A stretch of DNA of 64,000 nucleotides from Pleomorphovibrio marinus. Its GTDB lineage: Bacteria > Bacteroidota > Bacteroidia > Cytophagales > Cyclobacteriaceae. How positions within the stretch are numbered: the stretch's first letter is position 1; the number at the start of each line of letters is the position of its first letter. Below, in pieces: positions 58,405 through 64,000 of the stretch. The notes below the pieces were generated by a model. The model worked only from the letters and a program-made list of their open reading frames with translations. It had not been told where the DNA came from and made no database searches. The position numbers and the translations under genes are program-made. The stretch lies in contig NZ_QCXY01000010.1 in assembly GCF_003347495.1 (NCBI RefSeq), positions 124,001-188,000 on the forward strand, read 5' to 3'.

Positions 58405-60097
58405 TTTTAATGGGTTGACTGAGCGCCTTAAAGAGATCTTCATCCCTACTGTAAATGTCCTGCCGGAACATAGCCACTCCTTCAGAGTCCGTCCAGAACG
58501 TCAAGTACAACAAAACCACGGGTATTGGTCTTTTCAACATCACCGTTTGCTCCTTTCCGCCAAACATGGAAGACCTGATCCTGTCTTGAGTCCATAAAGG
58601 CTGGTCTGCCAATAAAAAGGTGGCGAGCTCCAGCGGTTTTTGGATCCTCACGCAACCTGAGCTTAAGGCCCTGTCCTCCCGCATAAACAGCTCCCTGGAG
58701 GGGGTGTCATGGATATAGACGTTGTATTTGTTGGGAAACATGAACTTGACCCAGCCCAAGGAATTACTGGGACCTGGGTCCTGCCTGACCATGTAGGGGA
58801 AATTGCTGGCACTTATACTGTTCCAATCCACATTAGCCGGGCTAACTTCCTGCCCACTATAGGTCAGTAAGCGCATGTTTTTTGCCTTCAAGTACCCCGG
58901 GTCTTTTTTAACGGCAGGGATCACATCGTTTCTGAGAATAGTGGGTGGGACTGTCCAGGTAGGGCTAAACACCAAATAAGTCATCGCAGCATTAAATACA
59001 GGTGTCTTTCGGTAGGATTTCCCTACAATCGCCTTGGAATGTAAGAGGGTATCCCCCTTTCTAATGTAATCCATGGAGTAATTTGCGATATTCACCAGGA
59101 TAAATTCCGACAAGGTGGTATCTGGAAGCCACCTCAGCCTCTCCATATTTACAGTTGCCTGTCGGATTAGGTCATTAGGGGATTTGTTAAGTGCCCGAAG
59201 TGTGGCTTGCCCGATTACCCCATCTGGTTGTAAGCCGTTTTTGGTTTGAAAATCCTTAAGTTGTTCCAATAGGGTAGAATCGTAATTGACCCCATCCGTA
59301 ACCCTTTCCTCATCTGCATCGGATCCTTCCCAATAGGCTACTCTTTCCCTAATGGCTGGAATTAGGGCATGGCTTTCATTGGGCTTTATGGCAGTGGAAA
59401 GGGAAAGTTGTGGCCATTGATTGGGCATTTCGGCAAGCATTTCATAAAGCTCCATAAGGCTGGTACGCATCCTCCCATACATCGTGAAGCCTGGCCAAAG
59501 CGATTCTAATTGAACACGAATACTAGTTTCTTCCAAGCCAAGCTCCAACTTCCTTAAAATATCCTTATTGGGTTGCTTTTTCTGAATTTCCCAGCCCGTT
59601 TTACTGTGTTCAGGATCGATCTTGCCCACGTTAAGATGTGTTCCATACGTAATAAAGGCGTCTGTGAGAAGAATATCCAGGGCGGCCAATTCCAAAGAAC
59701 TCAATGTCTCTCCTTCTCTTTTTGCCTCCTCCACCTGTGCCACCAGTTGATCAATTACTTCTACATGATAATCAGATGGCGTCAACCCGTCAAATTTGCT
59801 CTGATGGAGATGGTATTTCATCTCATAGGCCTTACAACTTAACTCGTAAAGAGAGGACCAAGCAGGCTTGAAATTCCTTTGGGCATAAAATTGCAAACCA
59901 GTATTTGGGTGGTATAGCCTCCTTTCACCAATCATCCAGGAAGACTCCATGGCATGGCTTTCGTATAGGTTTCGAATTTCAAAAGTTACCCCGTCATCTA
60001 GTTTCACCTCTTGGGCTAATAGGGAATGGCAGTGGAAAAAGAGTGTAATTCCAGTAAAAAACGAAATTTTTGACAAATACTTGTTCAGGCGGTTCAT
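58391..60097 (-). CDS. L,D-transpeptidase, YcbB/LdtD type
   Basis: A 568-aa protein with a signal peptide (SKISFFTGITLFFHCHSLLA). A scaffold domain (about 40-270) is followed by a peptidoglycan-binding PG_binding_1 repeat (about 290-325; LKDFQTKNGLQPDGVIGQAT) and the L,D-transpeptidase catalytic domain (about 330-515) with YNVYIHDTPSRELF and ALSSGCVRI, where Cys482 is the nucleophile. The large capping insertion between strand motifs is typical of YcbB. It forms 3-3 cross-links in peptidoglycan. It converges with the smaller transpeptidase at 57670, with a 14-bp overlap of the coding ends. Confidence 0.93.
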   Translation of the reverse strand: MNRLNKYLSKISFFTGITLFFHCHSLLAQEVKLDDGVTFEIRNLYESHAMESSWMIGERRLYHPNTGLQFYAQRNFKPAWSSLYELSCKAYEMKYHLHQSKFDGLTPSDYHVEVIDQLVAQVEEAKREGETLSSLELAALDILLTDAFITYGTHLNVGKIDPEHSKTGWEIQKKQPNKDILRKLELGLEETSIRVQLESLWPGFTMYGRMRTSLMELYEMLAEMPNQWPQLSLSTAIKPNESHALIPAIRERVAYWEGSDADEERVTDGVNYDSTLLEQLKDFQTKNGLQPDGVIGQATLRALNKSPNDLIRQATVNMERLRWLPDTTLSEFILVNIANYSMDYIRKGDTLLHSKAIVGKSYRKTPVFNAAMTYLVFSPTWTVPPTILRNDVIPAVKKDPGYLKAKNMRLLTYSGQEVSPANVDWNSISASNFPYMVRQDPGPSNSLGWVKFMFPNKYNVYIHDTPSRELFMREDRALSSGCVRIQKPLELATFLLADQPLWTQDRIRSSMFGGKEQTVMLKRPIPVVLLYLTFWTDSEGVAMFRQDIYSRDEDLFKALSQPIKISFG

Positions 60098-60225
60098 AGG
60101 ATTATTATTGGCTTTTCAGTGGTCATAACTTGCCCAGTACCAAAGGTCGGGATAGGATCACGCATGAATATTATCGTCCTTCCGGGTGAAGTTTTTTTCA
60201 GGCTAGATTTCATTTCCAAACATTT

Positions 60226-61074
60226 TTACTCCAACTCAAAGTTTTCATATTTATTACCTAGGCTCCAACTCTCATAAAGCATATTTATAAAGGATTCCAT
60301 GTTATGCAGAGGTACCATATTGGGGCCATCGCTCAATGCCTGAGAGGGATTAGGGTGTGTTTCCACGAAAAAACCATCCACCCCTGCAGCTCCTGCTGCC
60401 CTGGCCAAATAAGGAGCAAATTCCCTTTGCCCACCACTGCTTCCACCTTGAGCACCAGGTTGCTGTATGGAATGGGTCACGTCAAATACCACAGGGGCAA
60501 ATTGCCTCATCTGAGGGAGTGCACGCATATCTACCACCAAATTGTGGTATCCCAGTGAGAAACCCCGCTCAGTAAGGCAAACATTGTCATTTCCCACTGC
60601 CCTTACCTTATCAACGGCAAATCGCATATCCTCAGGAGCCATAAATTGTCCTCTTTTGATTTTTACCGCTTTGCCGGTTTCCGCTGCTGCTACCAATAGA
60701 TCAGTCTGCCTACAAAGAAATGCAGGTATCTGCAATACATCTATCACCTCAGCCGCTTCCTTGACCTGGGAGCGCTCATGAACATCCGTAAGCAGCGGAA
60801 CCTTGTACCTATCCTTTACTGCCTGTAACACCTGCAGGGCTTTATCCATACCTAAACCCCTATACGAACCGGCCGAAGTACGGTTGGCCTTGTCGAAACT
60901 TCCTTTAAAAACATAGTGGAACCCATATTGGGTAGCCCATTCACTGACCCTTTCTGCAACTTCCAAACACAATTCCATGCTTTCCACTGCACAAGGACCC
61001 GCAAACAAAACTGGTTTTTCCCCACCCAAAAGGATTTTTGGGTCTATCTGCATGCCGAAATTCGATTTCTTCAT
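60226..61074 (-). CDS. kdsA: 3-deoxy-8-phosphooctulonate (Kdo-8-phosphate) synthase
   Basis: A 282-aa DAHP-synthase fold enzyme that condenses phosphoenolpyruvate with arabinose-5-phosphate. The start is set at ATG 61074 (KKSNFGMQIDPKILLGGEKP). Motifs are LFAGPCAVES, KGSFDKANRTS, LTDVHE, QIPAFLCRQTDLL and VVFDVTHSIQQPGA. The Cys of LFAGPC and the His in DVTHS are near the metal site, but whether it is the metal-dependent class is not decided from this alone. It is 38 bp after kdsC, so the two form a Kdo operon for lipopolysaccharide. Confidence 0.97.
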   Translation of the reverse strand: MKKSNFGMQIDPKILLGGEKPVLFAGPCAVESMELCLEVAERVSEWATQYGFHYVFKGSFDKANRTSAGSYRGLGMDKALQVLQAVKDRYKVPLLTDVHERSQVKEAAEVIDVLQIPAFLCRQTDLLVAAAETGKAVKIKRGQFMAPEDMRFAVDKVRAVGNDNVCLTERGFSLGYHNLVVDMRALPQMRQFAPVVFDVTHSIQQPGAQGGSSGGQREFAPYLARAAGAAGVDGFFVETHPNPSQALSDGPNMVPLHNMESFINMLYESWSLGNKYENFELE

Positions 61075-61112
61075 TGTGATGTGTTTTTGGTCACTGTCAG
61101 TTGCTTTCAATT

Positions 61113-61667
61113 TCAACCCTCCTTTAGCTGACCGTTTTTTATTTCATTTACCAAACCCGGCAAAATCCCCTTGGCACTCAAAATCAAATCTGCAAGCTCC
61201 CGAAATGCACCTTCCCCGCCTTTGGCAACAGTTGTGTAGTCCACATTTTCCTTCACGTAGCTAAGGGCATCACTGGGAGCCGCTGAAAAGCCCACCTGGC
61301 TTAGCAGTTCTAAATCAATCAAGTCATCCCCTATATAAGCACATTCTTTCATGCTCAGCCCCTGCTGAGCTATCCAATCTTTTATCCTTGCCAATTTATC
61401 CCTTACTCCGTGAAAATGAAAGTTAAATCCCATTTGTTCGCACCTTTTTTTGGATACAGAAACATCCCTTCCTGAAATGGCCACAGTAAGAATAAGGGAT
61501 CTTTTCAGGTACCTAATGATTTGCCCGTCTTTCACCTGGAACCTTTTGTACTCCATCCCCTGGTCATCCAGAATGATACCCCCGTCTGTAAGTACACCGT
61601 CAATGTCCGTTATGACTGCTTTGACAAGGTTGGCTTTTTGATGGATTAGGTTGTTCATCTCGGCCAT
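61113..61667 (-). CDS. kdsC: 3-deoxy-D-manno-octulosonate 8-phosphate phosphatase
   Basis: A 184-aa HAD-family phosphatase. The catalytic Asp21 and Asp23 are in TDIDGVLTDGG, the Thr/Ser motif II is in TVAISGRD, Lys is in KKRCEQMGF, and the acidic motif IV is IGDDLIDLELL. It removes phosphate from Kdo-8-P to give Kdo, following KdsA. It lies 1 bp after the GNAT-nitrilase gene, so all three genes form one transcript. The size and lack of a cap domain fit KdsC rather than larger HAD enzymes. Confidence 0.95.
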   Translation of the reverse strand: MAEMNNLIHQKANLVKAVITDIDGVLTDGGIILDDQGMEYKRFQVKDGQIIRYLKRSLILTVAISGRDVSVSKKRCEQMGFNFHFHGVRDKLARIKDWIAQQGLSMKECAYIGDDLIDLELLSQVGFSAAPSDALSYVKENVDYTTVAKGGEGAFRELADLILSAKGILPGLVNEIKNGQLKEG

Positions 61668-61668
61668 A

Positions 61669-63210
61669 TTACCTCTTTTTCTTCCAATGGATAGAATATA
61701 AGTCCAGCCTCCTTTGTTCTAGGTTTCGCACACTACCTGCCTTGCGAAGTTTGGTGAGCAAGTCCAAATCCACGTCCGCCACAATGGTGGTTTCCGTGTT
61801 TAGGGAGGCTTCCGCCACAGTGGCATCATGAGGAAAAGAAAAATCCGAAGGGGAATAAATGGCAGCCTGAGAATGCTGGATGTCCATATTTTCAACTTTT
61901 GGCAAATTTCCTACAGACCCGGTAATAGCCACATAGCATTCGTTCTCAATCGCTCTTGCCTTGGCACAGGTGCTCACTCTTAGGAAGGCATTTTTGGTGT
62001 CGGTCCAGAATGGGACAAACAAAATGTCCATTTCCTGTTCAGCCAATATCCGACCCAACTCCGGGAACTCAACATCGTAACAGATCAAAATGCCGATACG
62101 CCCTGCATCCGTATCAAAAACCCTGATGCCATTCCCTCCTTGCAGTCCCCAATAAGCCTGCTCATCCGGGGTGATATGTAGTTTGTACTGTTTGTCCATG
62201 GTACCGTCCCTTCGGCAGAGGTAGCTGACATTCCTTAGTTTTTTGCCATCATATTCAGGCATGCTTCCCGCAATGATGTTCACGTTGTAACTCAGGGCAA
62301 GGTCCCTCATCCGGTCCAGAATCTCCTCGGTAAACTCCGAAAGGTTCCGAATGGCCTCCGAGGCTTCCATATCGTTGAATTCGGCCAATAAAGGGGCATT
62401 GAAAAACTCAGGAAACAAGCAAAAATCCGATTTGTAGTTGGAAATTGTATCCACAAAAAATTCCACCTGCTGCATAAGGTCATCCACATTGGCAAATCTC
62501 CTCATTTTCCACTGCACCAAGCCAAGCCTCACAATGGTCTTTTGGTTACCTATAAGCTTTTCGTCCTTCTCATAATAAATATTGATCCATTCCAGCAGGG
62601 TGGCATAGGCCCTGGAGTCCACGTCTTCCGGTAGGTATTTGGTGATGACCTTTCGTACGTGAAATTCGTTGGCCAACTGAAAAGAAAGAACCGGATCGAA
62701 AATCTCCTTGTTTTTTACCAGTTCTATGTATTTCCTTGGGGTCATCTGGTCTGCATACTTGTTGTACCCCGGAATCCGTCCCCCTGCTATTATTGACCGG
62801 AGGTTCAAATTCTCACAAAGCTCTTTTCTGGCATCATAAAGTCGTCTGCCCAACCTGAGTCCTCGGTATTCCTTATCCACGAAAACATCTGTGCCATACA
62901 GCGTGTCCCCGTTGTCATCATGGGTATCGAATTTTCCGAATCCAGTAATTTGATCATAGGTATGGGTATCCCCATATTTAGAGTAATCCACGATAAGGCT
63001 CATGGCCACTGCCACCACCTTGCCATTGTCCTCTATACAAATTTGGCCTGCCGGAAAAGCCTTGATTTGGTTCTTAAATTCATCCTTGGTCCAACCCATC
63101 CCCTGATTTCTGTAGATACTTGTCATGATATCCTTGATATCCTCAAAGTCGGACAATTTAATGTTCCTTAGCTTTAGCCTGTGCTCCAGCTCTTCTTTCT
63201 GCTTGCTCAT
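61669..63210 (-). CDS. GNAT acetyltransferase - carbon-nitrogen hydrolase (nitrilase) fusion protein
   Basis: A 513-aa two-domain protein. Residues about 14-200 form a GNAT domain: LYGTDVFVDKEYRGLRLGRRL contains the acetyl-CoA-binding R/Q-x-x-G-x-G/A-like loop. Residues about 225-505 form a nitrilase-superfamily domain with the full catalytic triad: Glu268 (LFPEFFNAP), Lys343 (QYKLHITPDE) and Cys377 (ILICYDVEFPE). It resembles omega-amidase/N-carbamoylputrescine-type amidohydrolases, but the substrate cannot be set. Fusions of this order are known in several bacterial groups. The 1-bp gap to kdsC ties it to Kdo synthesis, perhaps only by operon placement. Confidence 0.9.
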   Translation of the reverse strand: MSKQKEELEHRLKLRNIKLSDFEDIKDIMTSIYRNQGMGWTKDEFKNQIKAFPAGQICIEDNGKVVAVAMSLIVDYSKYGDTHTYDQITGFGKFDTHDDNGDTLYGTDVFVDKEYRGLRLGRRLYDARKELCENLNLRSIIAGGRIPGYNKYADQMTPRKYIELVKNKEIFDPVLSFQLANEFHVRKVITKYLPEDVDSRAYATLLEWINIYYEKDEKLIGNQKTIVRLGLVQWKMRRFANVDDLMQQVEFFVDTISNYKSDFCLFPEFFNAPLLAEFNDMEASEAIRNLSEFTEEILDRMRDLALSYNVNIIAGSMPEYDGKKLRNVSYLCRRDGTMDKQYKLHITPDEQAYWGLQGGNGIRVFDTDAGRIGILICYDVEFPELGRILAEQEMDILFVPFWTDTKNAFLRVSTCAKARAIENECYVAITGSVGNLPKVENMDIQHSQAAIYSPSDFSFPHDATVAEASLNTETTIVADVDLDLLTKLRKAGSVRNLEQRRLDLYSIHWKKKR

Positions 63211-63314
63211 GCAACAAAATTAATTAAATCTATTCTTTTTAAAATGTATGTGAATTTTATGCAATCATTGTTTAAACAGGGACTAGGCACAACAATCATG
63301 CAGAGTTTTATTTT

Positions 63315-64000
63315 TTACGGCAAAACAGCCATGGCAACCTCACCTTCATAAATCAGCTCATTGATCAGCATTTTACGGAAAACCAAGTCCGAAAAGAACC
63401 TGGAGCCCCGTTGAAGCACCAATAAGCTTTCAGGGTTTGCCGCCATCAAGGCCTTAGTTTGGGTTTTCACGTCCATTTCCCTTACAATTTCTGTTTTGGT
63501 AGCGAATGAACCCTTGAATTTTTCGGAAATTTGAGCCAAATTTTGAACTGTTTTCTCAGTATCATCGGAGGATTTGAGTACTGAAAAAAAGACCAAGCTG
63601 TTGATTTGGTTTCCGTAATAAGCAATAAGTTTTTCCAGCTGTTCGGTATTCAGGTCAAACTGGGGATGAATGCCCACCAGAAGTTTATTGGGTAGAGAAC
63701 GCTTTGCTTCTTTCGGTAAAGCGAGAATTTTGCAGGAAAGCTGCTGGATGGCAGTCAACACATTGCTGCCCAAAAAAATTTGCTTCAAAACACCAGTACC
63801 CTTAACGCCCATCATCAAAAAATGGTCATAGGGCTCTTCCATCAACTTTTCCAAGGTGGAATGAAGATGCTCATCGCTCACTATATATTTGGTAACAGAT
63901 TCAGGCAAATTTGCCTCCCTGGCCATTACCTTAAGCTTGGCCAGATTTTCTGCATTTGTACGTTTTGCTATATCCTTTCGGATTTCAGCGTCCGCGAGGG
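63315..64000 (-). CDS. universal stress protein family, C-terminal part (5' end outside window)
   Basis: The frame stays open from the first in-window ATG (63926) to the window edge, reading LADAEIRKDIAKRTNAEN just before MAREANLPES, so the gene starts beyond 64000. The visible 228 residues hold the end of one Usp domain (FLMMGVKGTGVLKQIFLGSNVLTAI, including the G-x9-G-[ST] nucleotide-binding type motif) and a second domain starting near LLVGIHPQFDL, which lacks a clear ATP motif. Two-domain Usp proteins of this kind are common in Bacteroidota. Function is general stress; the ligand is unknown. It is separated by 104 bp from the GNAT-nitrilase gene. Confidence 0.8.
   Translation of the reverse strand, partial: LADAEIRKDIAKRTNAENLAKLKVMAREANLPESVTKYIVSDEHLHSTLEKLMEEPYDHFLMMGVKGTGVLKQIFLGSNVLTAIQQLSCKILALPKEAKRSLPNKLLVGIHPQFDLNTEQLEKLIAYYGNQINSLVFFSVLKSSDDTEKTVQNLAQISEKFKGSFATKTEIVREMDVKTQTKALMAANPESLLVLQRGSRFFSDLVFRKMLINELIYEGEVAMAVLP

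Noticed and set aside
1-64000. tRNA, rRNA, CRISPR, insertion sequence or phage genes
   Set aside because: I looked for T-loop-like GGTTCGAATCC sequences, regular spaced repeats and transposase or integrase motifs and saw none. This was by eye, so a dedicated scan (tRNAscan, CRISPR finder) could still find something.

Overview
This 64-kb window is chromosomal DNA from a member of the Bacteroidota, most likely a marine or soil Cytophagales of the Cyclobacteriaceae type. The evidence is two large surface proteins ending in Por-type (T9SS) sorting domains, AT-rich promoters of the TTTG-N20-TAnnTTTG type, Kdo synthesis genes (a Gram-negative envelope), an SDR-type threonine dehydrogenase beside kbl, and a PSD1 cytochrome/DUF1501 pair. 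Species-level placement is inference. No tRNA, rRNA, CRISPR array, transposase or phage gene was recognised.

Layout. (1) 1-6472, plus strand, clearly AT-richer than the rest: the end of an exopolysaccharide/O-antigen cluster, with a truncated Wzy/WaaL-like polymerase, three GT4-like glycosyltransferases, a WecG/TagA (GT26) transferase and a GT14 enzyme. It ends at a bidirectional hairpin. (2) 6577-19358, minus strand: three paralogous secreted right-handed beta-helix proteins (1693, 808 and 1531 aa). The two large ones carry four and three tandem malectin-like domains and a T9SS sorting domain; the middle one lacks both. (3) 19911-35843, mainly housekeeping: a MOSC protein, dnaK, a GroES-like protein, outer-membrane proteins, hemB, a CPBP protease-DUF2007-cdsA-glutamate dehydrogenase-psd operon, dusB, a divergent kbl/threonine dehydrogenase pair and an NlpE-like lipoprotein. 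(4) 35968-46766, accessory carbohydrate region: a GH2-like lipoprotein divergent from a 1311-aa membrane protein that joins a processive GT2 synthase, a GH26 domain and a GH2-like TIM barrel, followed by a PSD1-cytochrome/DUF1501/TIM-barrel operon. (5) 46942-64000, mostly minus strand: an ArsC/Spx-like protein, a DUF4168-like protein, hemL with a TPR/periplasmic-binding protein, guaA, a ligase-associated-type exonuclease, a flavin reductase, small proteins, an SDR, folE with a PTPS/QueD gene, two L,D-transpeptidases, kdsA-kdsC joined to a GNAT-nitrilase fusion, and a truncated universal stress protein.

How it fits together. Much of the window concerns the cell envelope: polymer synthesis and export (regions 1 and 4), large secreted carbohydrate-binding beta-helix proteins next to the polymer cluster (region 2), phospholipid synthesis (cdsA, psd), Kdo supply and peptidoglycan cross-linking (region 5). 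The most unusual gene is the GT2-GH26-GH2-like fusion. Its predicted topology makes a polymer in the cytoplasm and places two hydrolase modules on the periplasmic side of the same chain. A stand-alone lipoprotein related to its last module is transcribed divergently from it. A second unexplained feature is a GC-rich palindromic segment at 57251-57375 flanked by perfect 13-bp direct repeats.
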